Source: Spirochaetia bacterium
GTDB taxonomy: Bacteria; Spirochaetota; Spirochaetia; Treponematales; Treponemataceae
Length of the DNA stretch: 64,000 bases
Direction: 5' to 3'
Assembly (NCBI GenBank): GCA_900767955.1
Contig: CAAGBC010000014.1
Location: 18,281-82,280 of the forward strand
The position numbers were made by a program, and so were the translations under genes. Positions within the stretch are counted from its first letter, which is position 1. Each line of letters begins with the position of its first letter. Below the pieces are notes generated by a model. The model did not search any database and was not told the DNA's origin. It saw only the letters and a list, made by a program, of their open reading frames with translations. Shown in pieces: positions 25,070-33,464 of the stretch.

Positions 25070-25435
25070 TTATAACGATTCTGATTCTTCACCTTTAACA
25101 AAATGGTGTGTAAGAATATAATTCCTATCAAAATCATAAAATTCTAATTTTACACGCACTCCATCGGGAATATCTTTATTGAAAACAATTTTTCCATTTG
25201 TCATTTCATATGTATTTTCCACGATTTTGTATTCATCATCGGGAATTATTGAAAAATACTTTACTCTATAATATCCAGTAGAAGCATTTTCACCAATTAC
25301 AAGAGCAAATTCATATTCAATTGTTCTATCATCTACAAATTCTATTGATAATAAATTTGGTGAAATAGATAATTTACAAGATGACAATAATATGCTTATC
25401 GTTACAAAATATATTAATACAATTTTTTTTTTCAT
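25070..25435 (-). CDS. Small lipoprotein of a tandem paralogous family (member 2)
   Basis: This 121-residue lipoprotein has lipobox I-L-L-S-S-C and the family segments L-L-S-I-E-F-V-D-D-R-T-I-E-Y-E-F, F-N-K-D-I-P-D-G and F-V-K-G-E-E-S-E-S-L. It is closest to member 3, with long shared stretches (E-Y-E-F-A-L-V-I-G-E-N-A-S). The start at 25435 begins the signal peptide; five residues upstream there is another ATG without a better ribosome site. The array probably arose by recent tandem duplication. The function is unknown. Confidence 0.75.
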   Translation of the reverse strand: MKKKIVLIYFVTISILLSSCKLSISPNLLSIEFVDDRTIEYEFALVIGENASTGYYRVKYFSIIPDDEYKIVENTYEMTNGKIVFNKDIPDGVRVKLEFYDFDRNYILTHHFVKGEESESL

Positions 25436-25449
25436 TTTAACACCATCCA

Positions 25450-25503
25450 TTAATTAATCTTATATCAAACAAAGATGTCTCACGGATTATTGGCGTATTC
25501 TTC
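25450..25503 (-). pseudogene. Remnant of the partner gene between lipoprotein genes
   Basis: Read on the minus strand, the segment gives K-K-N-T-P-I-I-R-E-T-S-L-F, then needs a one-base insertion to continue as E-Y-K-I-N and stop. This matches the C-terminal end of the frame at 24833-25042. It lies between the stop of lipoprotein member 3 and the start of member 2, so it shows that the duplicated unit had two genes. Confidence 0.5.
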
Positions 25504-25869
25504 TTAAAAAGAATCTGCTTCTTCACCTTTTACAAAAGTATGAGTAAGAACATAATTATTATTAGAATCATAAAATTCTAATTTTACACTCACACCATCA
25601 GGTATATCTTTATTAAAAACAACCTTTCCTGTTAACATCGTATATGTATTTTCCTCTATTTCATACCCGTCATATGGAATTATTGAAAAAAAATTTACTC
25701 TGTAATATCTAGCAGAAGCATTTTCTCCAATTACAAAAGCAAACTCATATTCAATTGTTCTATCGTCTATGAATTCTATTGACAACAAATCTGGATAAAT
25801 AGACATCTTACAAGATGACAATAATATACCTATTATTACAGTGTTTATAACTACAAATTTTTTTTTCAT
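25504..25869 (-). CDS. Small lipoprotein of a tandem paralogous family (member 3)
   Basis: This 121-residue lipoprotein has lipobox I-L-L-S-S-C, and it is nearly identical in layout to member 2 with conservative differences. The start at 25869 is chosen because AAGGAT lies ten bases upstream and the signal peptide begins there; the longer frame to 25953 runs through the preceding small gene. Fourteen-odd bases separate it from the stop of the 52-residue frame upstream, consistent with a two-gene unit. The function is unknown. Confidence 0.75.
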   Translation of the reverse strand: MKKKFVVINTVIIGILLSSCKMSIYPDLLSIEFIDDRTIEYEFAFVIGENASARYYRVNFFSIIPYDGYEIEENTYTMLTGKVVFNKDIPDGVSVKLEFYDSNNNYVLTHTFVKGEEADSF

Positions 25870-25882
25870 TAAAATATCCTTT

Positions 25883-26041
25883 TTAATTAATCTTATATTC
25901 AAATAAATCTTCATTGTAAACAAATTCATTAACATCACTAATCGAAAATCCAAATAACGGACATAGTTTTAAACTAATTACTTGAGAAAAAATAGAATTT
26001 ACAGAAAAAAATAAAATGATAGAAACTAAAAACTTTTTCAT
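25883..26041 (-). CDS. Short secreted partner protein (52 residues)
   Basis: A 52-codon frame starts with a good signal peptide (M-K-K-F-L-V-S-I-I-L-F-F-S-V) and a cleavage-like N-S-I-F-S-Q. It ends in E-D-L-F-E-Y-K-I-N, the same ending as the truncated frame 24833-25042. It stands 13 bases before lipoprotein member 3. It may be an internally deleted form of a longer partner protein. Confidence 0.5.
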   Translation of the reverse strand: MKKFLVSIILFFSVNSIFSQVISLKLCPLFGFSISDVNEFVYNEDLFEYKIN

Positions 26042-26130
26042 TAATATAACTTTTTACAATTTTTATTAAAACAACATTTGTATATGTAAGATTATTAAAC
26101 AAATTCTTAAATAATGTCAATTAATTTTGA

Positions 26131-26244
26131 TGGAGATGATCGGACTTGAACCTTGTTTTTGGGACAAAAACCCGCCTCGGAGGCTGTCGGCTTTCAGCCT
26201 TTTCCTCGCACCTGCTCGGCGCCTCCTCGGTAGTCGGTTCAAGT
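26131..26244. repeat. tRNA-Ala 3'-end fragment, copy 3, with hairpins
   Basis: Bases 26131-26152 repeat the 3' end of tRNA-Ala exactly. Hairpins GTTTTTGGGACAAAAAC, CCTCGGAGG and GGCTTTCAGCC follow, and TAGTCGGTTCAAGT (26231-26244) is an inverted copy of the tRNA T-arm region. The unit lies just beyond the terminator of the real tRNA gene. Confidence 0.65.
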
Positions 26245-26255
26245 AAAGTTAAAAC

Positions 26256-26280
26256 AAAAAGACCGTCTTACGACGGTCTT
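26256..26280 (-). terminator. Terminator of the tRNA-Ala gene
   Basis: On the minus strand, AAGACCGTC-GTAA-GACGGTCTT is followed by TTTGTTTT. It starts three bases after the tRNA 3' end. Confidence 0.85.
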
Positions 26281-26282
26281 AA

Positions 26283-26356
26283 TGGAGATGATCGGACTTG
26301 AACCGACTACCTTTTGAATGCCATTCAAACGCTCTAGCCAGGTGAGCTACATCCCC
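26283..26356 (-). tRNA. tRNA-Ala (anticodon GGC)
   Basis: The 74-base minus-strand sequence folds as a tRNA. The acceptor stem GGGGATG/CATCTCC includes a G3-U70 wobble, the hallmark of alanine tRNAs. The anticodon stem TTTGA/TCAAA holds the loop ATGGCAT, with anticodon GGC. The T-arm is GTCGGTTCAAGTCCGAT and the discriminator base is A. CCA is not encoded. The 3' end is copied three times in the next 2 kb. Confidence 0.93.
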
Positions 26357-26501
26357 GTGTTTTTTATGATAGCAAAAACTATTGTTTGGTGTCAATATTT
26401 GCGCAAGGCATGGAGTTGTGGGCGAAGCCCTGTGTTTGCGCAAGCAAATACCGAGCCTCTGGCGGGCAACGGAACGCCGTGTTGGAAAAACCAACTTCGC
26501 C

Positions 26502-26924
26502 CTATTTATTCAAAATCCAGCCTACAAGCGCAACAACCCAACCTGCAACTATCATGTAGAATCCTGCGAATAAACATTTTGCAGCTGCGTCTTTTATAAA
26601 ATCACCAACATTGAAGAAACAATAAAGTCCGCCAACTACGGAAATTACGATTGCTATTAGTTGTATAATTTTTGCCTGTGGAACTTTTGGAAGTAACGCT
26701 AAAATTACTCCAAGAACTGCACCGATAAAAATTAAAAGTGCCATGATTTTCATTGTGGAATCGCCATCACCAACTAAATCAAATCCGTTGATTGAAAAAA
26801 GAACTGCTGTCTTTCCAAAAGCGTCAATTGTTTTTCTGAAAATTGGTAAAATGTATCCAATTGCTGTAACAAGCATTCCAATACAGTAAAACATTGGCAT
26901 TGATGCTTTTCGTTTTTTTGCCAT
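26502..26924 (-). CDS. Hypothetical small membrane protein (four segments)
   Basis: This 140-residue protein has four hydrophobic segments: M-F-Y-C-I-G-M-L-V-T-A, I-M-A-L-L-I-F-I-G-A-V-L, I-I-Q-L-I-A-I-V-I-S-V and F-A-G-F-Y-M-I-V-A-G-W. The start at 26924 follows AAGGGG; the longer frame to 26957 has no better site. No domain is recognised. It is probably an inner-membrane protein of unknown role. Confidence 0.65.
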   Translation of the reverse strand: MAKKRKASMPMFYCIGMLVTAIGYILPIFRKTIDAFGKTAVLFSINGFDLVGDGDSTMKIMALLIFIGAVLGVILALLPKVPQAKIIQLIAIVISVVGGLYCFFNVGDFIKDAAAKCLFAGFYMIVAGWVVALVGWILNK

Positions 26925-27089
26925 TTTGAACCCCTTTAAATTCGTTTGGTTTTTCAATTATCCCATACTTTTTTTGATTACGCAATAATTTATCATTTTT
27001 CTTCTATATAATTGGGATAAATATGCAAATTCATCTGTAAAAGGCATCACATACTAGTGAAAGCTTTTCTTTTATGATAATCTATCTTT

Positions 27090-28850
27090 ATGGCAAAGAC
27101 ATTTGATGATAAAAAAATTATTTACACAATGAGCGATGTAAGTCGTGCTTATGGAACAAAGGTTGTTCTTAAAAATATTAGCATTTCTTATTTTTATGGT
27201 GCAAAAATTGGTGTTATCGGGCCTAACGGTTCTGGTAAATCTAGTTTGTTTAAGATTCTTGCAGGAATTGATAACGATTTTACTGGTGAAACAACTTTGG
27301 CTCCTGGATACACAATCGGCTACCTTGAACAGGAACCACAACTTGAAGCAGGCAAAACTGTAAAAGAAGTCGTTAGTGAAGGTGTTAAAGAAATTACTGA
27401 CCTTCTTGCTGAATTTGACAGAATTAACGAAGCATTTGGTGACCCTGATGCTGATATTGATAAACTTTGTGCAAGACAAGGTGAAGTTCAAGAAAAACTT
27501 GATGCCCTTGATGCTTGGAATTTGGATAATAATTTGGAACTAGCTATGGATGCTCTTCGTTGTCCTCCTGGTGACCAAATTGTTGACGTACTTTCTGGAG
27601 GTGAACGCCGCCGTGTTGCTTTGTGTCGTTTGCTTCTTCAAAAACCAGATATTCTTCTTCTTGATGAACCTACTAACCACCTTGATGCAGAAACTGTTGC
27701 TTGGCTTGAAAAACATTTGCATGATTACCCAGGAACTGTTATTGCAATCACTCACGACCGTTACTTCCTTGATGATGTTGCTGGTTGGATTCTTGAATTA
27801 GACCGTGGCGAAGGTTATCCATTCAAAGGAAATTATTCTTCATGGCTTGAACAGAAAAATCAACGCCTTGCTCTTGAAGCTAAAAATGAATCTCAGCGCC
27901 AAAAAGAAATTCAACGCGAATTGGAATGGATTCACATGAGTGCAAAAGGTCGTCAGGCAAAACACAAGGAACATATCACTAGATATAACGACTTGATTGC
28001 ACAAGGAAGTAAAGTTCAGCTAAAGGATACTCAGATTTCTATTCCTGCTGGACCTCGCTTGGGAAATCAAGTTATTGATGTAGAAAACTTAACTAAAGCT
28101 TTTGGTGATAAATTATTGTTTGATAATTTGACTTTCCACATTCCTGCTGGTGCTATTGTGGGAATTGTTGGGCCAAACGGTGCTGGTAAAACTACATTGT
28201 TCAAATTGATTGCTGATGCTGCAGGCCAAACTGTAGAAAGAGCAGACGGTCAACCAGGCGGAGAAAAACCTGATAGTGGTTCTATTAAAGTTGGTTCAAC
28301 TGTAAAACTTGTTTATATTGACCAGCTTCGTTCTGGCTTGGATGAAAATAAAACTGTTTATGAAACTTTAAGTGGCGGTGCAGATTTAATTAAACTTGGT
28401 GCTGTTGATGAAAAAGGTCGCGCCTTAGAAGGTGGTGTTCGTGAAGTTAACGCACATGCATATTGTGGTTGGTTTAACTTTGCTGGAGCAGACCAAAATA
28501 AAAAAGTTGGTGTTCTTTCTGGTGGTGAAAAAAATCGCTTGAACCTTGGAATGATGCTTAAAGAAGCAGGAAATGTTTTGATGCTGGACGAACCTACTAA
28601 TGACCTTGATGTTCAAACTGTTCGTGCATTGGAAGAAGCATTGGAAGACTTTGCTGGTTGTGCTTTAGTTGTTAGCCATGACCGTTGGTTCCTTGACCGA
28701 ATTTGTACACATATTCTTGCATTTGAAAATAATTCAGAAGTTCGTTTCTTTGAAGGAAACTGGTCTGATTATGCAGAATGGAAAAAGGAACAATTTGGTG
28801 AAGAAGCTGGTGTTCCAAAACGCACTGTATACAGAAAAATGACAAGATAG
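27090..28850 (+). CDS. ettA: Energy-dependent translational throttle protein EttA (ABC-F ATPase)
   Basis: This soluble ABC-F protein binds the ribosomal E site and gates translation according to ATP/ADP ratio. Two ABC domains carry Walker A motifs G-P-N-G-S-G-K-S-S (near residue 44) and G-P-N-G-A-G-K-T-T (near 361), signatures L-S-G-G-E-R-R-R and L-S-G-G-E-K-N-R, and Walker B regions ending in L-D-E-P-T-N. The P-site tRNA interaction arm lies between them (W-L-E-Q-K-N-Q-R). At 586 residues it is slightly longer than E. coli EttA, with small insertions in the second ABC domain. Confidence 0.93.
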   Translation: MAKTFDDKKIIYTMSDVSRAYGTKVVLKNISISYFYGAKIGVIGPNGSGKSSLFKILAGIDNDFTGETTLAPGYTIGYLEQEPQLEAGKTVKEVVSEGVKEITDLLAEFDRINEAFGDPDADIDKLCARQGEVQEKLDALDAWNLDNNLELAMDALRCPPGDQIVDVLSGGERRRVALCRLLLQKPDILLLDEPTNHLDAETVAWLEKHLHDYPGTVIAITHDRYFLDDVAGWILELDRGEGYPFKGNYSSWLEQKNQRLALEAKNESQRQKEIQRELEWIHMSAKGRQAKHKEHITRYNDLIAQGSKVQLKDTQISIPAGPRLGNQVIDVENLTKAFGDKLLFDNLTFHIPAGAIVGIVGPNGAGKTTLFKLIADAAGQTVERADGQPGGEKPDSGSIKVGSTVKLVYIDQLRSGLDENKTVYETLSGGADLIKLGAVDEKGRALEGGVREVNAHAYCGWFNFAGADQNKKVGVLSGGEKNRLNLGMMLKEAGNVLMLDEPTNDLDVQTVRALEEALEDFAGCALVVSHDRWFLDRICTHILAFENNSEVRFFEGNWSDYAEWKKEQFGEEAGVPKRTVYRKMTR

Positions 28851-28871
28851 TTTTTATCGCGTTATTTATAG

Positions 28872-28908
28872 AAGGACTTAGTTCAGTAATGGATTAAGTC
28901 CTTTTTTT
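28872..28908 (+). terminator. Terminator of ettA
   Basis: AAGGACTTA (28872-28880) pairs with TAAGTCCTT (28895-28903) and is followed by Ts, 20 bases after the ettA stop. Confidence 0.8.
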
Positions 28909-28910
28909 AT

Positions 28911-29045
28911 TCCCAAGTCGATTCGGAATCTTACTCAAATGTCATTCCGAATTCGATTCAGCATCTCACACACATGTCATTCTGAACTAGATTCAGCATC
29001 TCACTCAAGTGTCATTCCGAACTAGATTCGGAATCTCACGCACAT
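28911..29045. repeat. 35-bp tandem palindromic repeats
   Basis: Units beginning TGTCATTC at 28940, 28975 and 29010 follow one another at exactly 35 bases, with a partial unit before. Each contains CCGAA...TTCGG or CTGAA...TTCAG, so changes in one arm are often matched in the other. The family is dispersed (24252-24336, 58205-58280, 63927-64000). Confidence 0.75.
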
Positions 29046-29057
29046 GTATTATGTTAA

Positions 29058-29095
29058 AAAAAAAAATCCCTTGAACTATTTTCAAGGGATTCTGA
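29058..29095 (-). terminator. Terminator of the CBM48-domain gene
   Basis: On the minus strand AATCCCTTGA and its complement form a stem followed by nine Ts, just after the stop of the gene at 29112-29438. Confidence 0.8.
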
Positions 29096-29111
29096 CTTTA
29101 GTTGTTATAAA

Positions 29112-29438
29112 CTATTTTTTTGAAGGTAATTTTGTAACAACAACAGAATTGTCTGCATTAGAATATGGAGCAGGAATATATTTATCAGCTTTCCAATCGT
29201 TTTCCCATTTATATCCATCTAGCAAGTAACGGAACTGATATTCCTGATTTACATCTAATTCAAGTTTTACAGAAAAAGAACCATCTTTTCCCTGTTTCAA
29301 TGGTGTATCTGTACTGCTCCAACTGTTGAAATCACCTGCAATATTAATTTTTTTTGCACCCTGTGCAGCTTCTGCAGAAACAGTAAATGTTACATTACAC
29401 TTTGTCTTATCTTTAGAAAAAGTTTTCTTAAGTGACAT
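29112..29438 (-). CDS. Glycogen-binding (CBM48/AMPK-beta-like) domain protein
   Basis: This 108-residue protein consists of one early-set carbohydrate-binding domain. I-N-I-A-G-D-F-N-S-W-S, then L-E-L-D-V-N-Q-E-Y-Q-F-R-Y-L-L-D-G and W-K-A-D are classic CBM48 glycogen-binding features. There is no catalytic domain and no signal peptide. It probably binds glycogen or starch and tethers or regulates an enzyme; similar stand-alone domains are common in spirochaetes. It is divergent from metK. Confidence 0.88.
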   Translation of the reverse strand: MSLKKTFSKDKTKCNVTFTVSAEAAQGAKKINIAGDFNSWSSTDTPLKQGKDGSFSVKLELDVNQEYQFRYLLDGYKWENDWKADKYIPAPYSNADNSVVVTKLPSKK

Positions 29439-29589
29439 AATATCTCCAAAACTTATTTAAAATGGCAAATATCAAACTGGTTGAGTATTTACGCCAAATA
29501 GTATACTATATAAAATAATTTTTGTACATACTCAATTTTATTTTTAATAAAATTAACTCCTTATAACATCATTTTTTTCTGGAGGAACA

Positions 29590-30759
29590 ATGAAAAACAA
29601 TCAATATTTATTTACTTCTGAATCAGTTGGAGAAGGACATCCAGATAAAGTTTGTGACCAAATTTCAGATGCAATTCTTGATGAATGCTTAAGACAAGAT
29701 CCAGAAAGCCATGTTGCTTGTGAAACTTTTGCTACTACAAATTTCGTTCTTGTTGGTGGAGAAATTACAACAAAAGCTAAAATTGATGCAGAAGCAATTG
29801 CAAGAAAAGTAGCTTGTGAGATTGGATATACAGATGAAGCTTTTGGTTTAAATGGCGAAACAATGGAATTTGTAAATAAAATCCATACACAATCACCAGA
29901 TATTAACCAAGGTGTTGTAGGTTCTGGTTTGGATGAATTTAAAGGCCTTCAAGGTGCAGGTGACCAAGGAATGATGTTTGGTTTTGCTTGTAACGAAACA
30001 CCAGAATTAATGCCAGCTCCTATTATTTATTCACACAAATTACTACTAAAAGCTACAGAATTAAGAAAAAACAAAACATTGCCATGGCTTCGTCCTGATG
30101 CAAAAAGCCAAGTAACAATTAAATATGAAGGAAATAAACCAGTTCATATTGATACAGTTGTTATTTCCCATCAGCACAACCCAGAAGTTTCTTATGAAAC
30201 AATCAAAGATGAAATTATCAATAAAATTATCATTCCTGTGTTAGAACCAACAGGTTTAATTGACGATGAAACAAAATTCTTTGTAAATCCAACAGGCCGC
30301 TTTGTTGTTGGTGGTCCTCAAGGTGATGCAGGTTTAACAGGAAGAAAAATCATCGTAGATACTTACGGTGGAATGGGGCGTCACGGTGGTGGCGCTTTCA
30401 GTGGAAAAGACCCAAGTAAAGTAGACCGTTCTGCAGCTTATATGGCTCGCTATATTGCAAAAAATATTGTTGCCGCTGATTTAGCAGAAAGAGCAGAAGT
30501 TCAATTAGCATACGCAATTGGAGTTCCTTTCCCTGTTTCTATTATGGTTGATACTTTCGGAACAGAAAAAGTTCCTACTGAAAAAATTCAAAACGCTGTA
30601 AAAGAAGTATTTGATTGTACACCAGCTGGAATTTCTTCTACTTTAAATCTAAAGCAACCAATTTACGCTCCTACTGCAGCTTATGGTCACTTTGGAAGAA
30701 ACGAATTCCCTTGGGAAAAAACTGATAAAACTGAAGCTTTGAAAAAAGCAATAAAATAA
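29590..30759 (+). CDS. metK: S-adenosylmethionine synthase
   Basis: MetK makes S-adenosylmethionine from methionine and ATP. The 389-residue length and order of motifs are standard: E-S-V-G-E-G-H-P-D-K at the start, G-A-G-D-Q-G-M-M-F-G in the middle and G-G-G-A-F-S-G-K-D near residue 265. A strong GGAGG site precedes the ATG. nth follows after one base, so the two are co-transcribed. I see no SAM riboswitch fold in the leader. The protein would supply methyl donor for the three DNA methyltransferases, among others. Confidence 0.96.
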   Translation: MKNNQYLFTSESVGEGHPDKVCDQISDAILDECLRQDPESHVACETFATTNFVLVGGEITTKAKIDAEAIARKVACEIGYTDEAFGLNGETMEFVNKIHTQSPDINQGVVGSGLDEFKGLQGAGDQGMMFGFACNETPELMPAPIIYSHKLLLKATELRKNKTLPWLRPDAKSQVTIKYEGNKPVHIDTVVISHQHNPEVSYETIKDEIINKIIIPVLEPTGLIDDETKFFVNPTGRFVVGGPQGDAGLTGRKIIVDTYGGMGRHGGGAFSGKDPSKVDRSAAYMARYIAKNIVAADLAERAEVQLAYAIGVPFPVSIMVDTFGTEKVPTEKIQNAVKEVFDCTPAGISSTLNLKQPIYAPTAAYGHFGRNEFPWEKTDKTEALKKAIK

Positions 30760-30760
30760 A

Positions 30761-31390
30761 ATGTTTTTATTACAACAAGAAGAAATAAAAGAAATTTTTG
30801 AACGTTTTAAAAAGGAAAATCCAAATCCTACTTCAGAGTTAAAATGGACAAGTTCTTTTACTCTTCTTGTTTCTGTTGTTTTATCTGCACAAGCGACTGA
30901 CAAAAGTGTAAATAAAGCAACAGAATCCTTGTACAAAATTGCCGACACACCACAAAAAATCCTTTCACTTGGTGAAGACAATTTAATTTCCTATATAAAA
31001 TCCATTGGACTATATAAATCAAAAGCAAAACACATTATTGAATTAAGCAAAATGCTGATTTCCGAATTTGACAGCAAAATCCCTGATAATTTAGAAGATT
31101 TAATAAAACTTCCTGGCGTTGGAAGAAAAACTGCAAATGTTGTTCTGAATGTACTTTTCAATAAACCCACAATGCCAGTTGATACGCACCTTTTAAGAAT
31201 TTCACCAAAAATCGGACTTGCCCAAGGTTCAACACCATTAGAAATAGAAAAAAGTTTATGCGCACGAATTCCACAGGAATATATGAATCATGCTCATCAT
31301 TGGCTAATATTGCACGGAAGATATATTTGTACAGCCCGCAATCCTCATTGTGAAAACTGTATAATTAACGATATTTGCAAACACAATTAA
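30761..31390 (+). CDS. nth: Endonuclease III
   Basis: This DNA glycosylase/AP lyase removes oxidised pyrimidines in base-excision repair. The helix-hairpin-helix L-P-G-V-G-R-K-T-A contains the catalytic Lys; the catalytic Asp is in V-D-T-H. The C-terminal C-T-A-R-N-P-H-C-E-N-C and final Cys give the C-x6-C-x2-C-x5-C iron-sulfur cluster. The 209-residue length is typical. The gene begins one base after the metK stop. Confidence 0.94.
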   Translation: MFLLQQEEIKEIFERFKKENPNPTSELKWTSSFTLLVSVVLSAQATDKSVNKATESLYKIADTPQKILSLGEDNLISYIKSIGLYKSKAKHIIELSKMLISEFDSKIPDNLEDLIKLPGVGRKTANVVLNVLFNKPTMPVDTHLLRISPKIGLAQGSTPLEIEKSLCARIPQEYMNHAHHWLILHGRYICTARNPHCENCIINDICKHN

Positions 31391-31446
31391 AATAAATATA
31401 ATATTCCATTCGGAAAAACCAAAATCAAGAAAAACTGGAGATATTT

Positions 31447-32343
31447 ATGGAAGAAGTAAATCACTTAGAAGTTGTTACAGAAGCAGCCGTTACAGCCGCA
31501 GAAGAAACTGTTGGAAAATTCACACATCAATTTTTTGACATTTTTAAGAAACTACTTACTTGGGAAAATTTATTCAAAGTAATTAGTGCAATTTTGGTGA
31601 TTTTATGTATTCTTATTGTTTTTAAATTAATAAAAAGAGCAATCAAACGCATTTCTCCAGAAAAATTACTTCCTCAACACAATCAATTAATCAGAAAAAT
31701 TATTACATACTTATCTTTTACGATTGTAGCTATGTATGTTCTTAGTTTATTCGGAATTAAATTATCCGCCATCTGGGGAGCAGCAGGAATTGCAGGAATT
31801 GCAATCGGTTTTGCAGCCCAAACTTCTGTAAGCAACTTAATCAGTGGATTATTTGTCCTAAGTGAACGAGTTATCAAAATTGGAGATTTTATCACAGTTG
31901 ACGGTGAATCTGGAACTGTTGATTCAGTAGGATTACTTTCTGTAAAAATCCACACATCAGACAATCAAATGATAAGAATTCCAAATTCCACAATAATTAA
32001 TTCTGCATTAAAAAATAATAACTATTTTGAAAACCGCAGAATGACATTCCAAATTTCAATAGATTACAATTCTGACATGAACAAAGCTTTGGAAGTTTTA
32101 CAAACTGTACCTGCCCTTTGCCCAACTGTTTTAAAAGACCCAGAACCAAAAGTTTGGTATGACGGTTTTGGAGACAGCGGAATAAATATGACTCTTGCAG
32201 TTTGGTTTGTGCCTGCGAATTTAATGCAAACTAAAAATGATGTTTTTATTGCAATGAAAAAAGTTTTTGATGAAGCAAACATCAATATTCCATTTAGTCG
32301 CATTGATGTTTCAATTGTAGCTAACGACTCTACTTCAAAATAA
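31447..32343 (+). CDS. mscS: Small-conductance mechanosensitive channel (MscS family)
   Basis: This 298-residue MscS-type channel releases osmolytes under osmotic downshock. Three membrane segments are expected (I-S-A-I-L-V-I-L-C-I-L-I-V-F, then Y-L-S-F-T-I-V-A-M-Y-V-L, then the pore helix). The pore helix has the Gly/Ala pattern G-A-A-G-I-A-G-I-A-I-G-F-A-A-Q. The beta domain contains G-D-F-I-T-V-D-G and G-T-V. It overlaps the stop with the next ATG (TAATGA), so the HD-domain gene is coupled. Confidence 0.93.
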   Translation: MEEVNHLEVVTEAAVTAAEETVGKFTHQFFDIFKKLLTWENLFKVISAILVILCILIVFKLIKRAIKRISPEKLLPQHNQLIRKIITYLSFTIVAMYVLSLFGIKLSAIWGAAGIAGIAIGFAAQTSVSNLISGLFVLSERVIKIGDFITVDGESGTVDSVGLLSVKIHTSDNQMIRIPNSTIINSALKNNNYFENRRMTFQISIDYNSDMNKALEVLQTVPALCPTVLKDPEPKVWYDGFGDSGINMTLAVWFVPANLMQTKNDVFIAMKKVFDEANINIPFSRIDVSIVANDSTSK

Positions 32344-33464
32344 TGAATCAGTACAATAACCAAAATTGGAATTATATTCTTTCAAAATATTCAGATAATT
32401 CCAATTTTGACATCCACGAATATCACAAAATACTTTCTCCTGAGTTTCCAGATTTTTTGACAGATTATATTAATTTGCCAATTATGCAACGCCTTTCTGG
32501 AATTGGTTTGCTTTGCGGAACAGATTGGACTAATCTTTACAAAAACAGATTTTATTATTCACGACTTGACCACAGCATTGGAGCTGCTTTAATCGTTTGG
32601 AATTTCACAAAAAACAAAAACCAAACACTTTCCGCATTGTTTCACGATATTTCAACACAAGTTTTTAGTCATGTTTCAGATTTTAGAAAAGGCGACGCAT
32701 TAACACAAACTGCATCTGAAAATGAAACAGAAAATATCATTCGCTCTGATAATGAATTGTGTTCTCTACTTCAAAAAGATGGGATTAAAATAGAAGACAT
32801 TTGCGATTATCATAAATATCCAATTGCTGATAATGAAATTCCTCAACTTTCTGCAGACAGATTAGAATATATGTTTCCTTCTGGGGCAGCACTTCACGGA
32901 AATTGGACTTTAAATCAAATTAAAGAAATTTATAATGATATTACAATTACGAAAAATGAAGAAAACAAAGACGAATTGTGTTTTAAGACACTTGAAAAAG
33001 CAGAATATTATTGCGAAAAATTTTGCGAAACTAGTCACATTCTTCAATTAAATGAAAATAAATTGGCACTGCAATTACTTGCAAAAATAGTTGCAACCGC
33101 AATAAAATTAAACATCATTTCCGAAAAAGATTGCTTTTTATTAAGTGAAAAAGAAGTTTTTTCAAAGTTCAAAAATTTTTGCTTACAAGAATATCATCAC
33201 ACAAAAGAACAAAAAGATTTTTCTACATTGCTAAACACATTCATAAATATGACATGTATCGAACACACAGAAGTTCCTTTAGAAAATCACTTTTGCGTAA
33301 ATTTGCAAGTCAAACAAAGATATATAAATCCACTTGTTTATGCTGATTCACCAAAGCGACTTTCTAAAATCTCACCAAAAGCGCAAAAAATCATCAACGA
33401 CTTTTTATCATACAAAGATACGCCTTTTGGTTGTGTAAAATTAATAAAGCCTACTCAACAATAG
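32343..33464 (+). CDS. HD-domain phosphohydrolase
   Basis: This 373-residue protein has an HD metal-dependent phosphohydrolase core. S-R-L-D-H-S-I-G-A-A provides the first His, L-F-H-D-I-S the HD pair, and S-A-D-R-L-E-Y a later Asp, as in dGTPase/SpoT-type HD enzymes. The substrate, probably a nucleotide, cannot be inferred further. It is coupled to mscS by a 1-base overlap and its 3' end overlaps the convergent transglycosylase by 14 bases. Confidence 0.82.
   Translation: MNQYNNQNWNYILSKYSDNSNFDIHEYHKILSPEFPDFLTDYINLPIMQRLSGIGLLCGTDWTNLYKNRFYYSRLDHSIGAALIVWNFTKNKNQTLSALFHDISTQVFSHVSDFRKGDALTQTASENETENIIRSDNELCSLLQKDGIKIEDICDYHKYPIADNEIPQLSADRLEYMFPSGAALHGNWTLNQIKEIYNDITITKNEENKDELCFKTLEKAEYYCEKFCETSHILQLNENKLALQLLAKIVATAIKLNIISEKDCFLLSEKEVFSKFKNFCLQEYHHTKEQKDFSTLLNTFINMTCIEHTEVPLENHFCVNLQVKQRYINPLVYADSPKRLSKISPKAQKIINDFLSYKDTPFGCVKLIKPTQQ

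Noticed and set aside
27072..27755. Long antisense frames within ettA
   Set aside because: Their composition reflects codon bias of the real gene on the other strand.
28911..29045. CRISPR array
   Set aside because: Units are directly adjacent with no unique spacers, and no cas genes are present.
29440..29589. SAM riboswitch before metK
   Set aside because: An 8-bp stem (TTGAGTAT/ATACTCAA) and a 12-bp palindrome are present, but not the conserved SAM riboswitch core.
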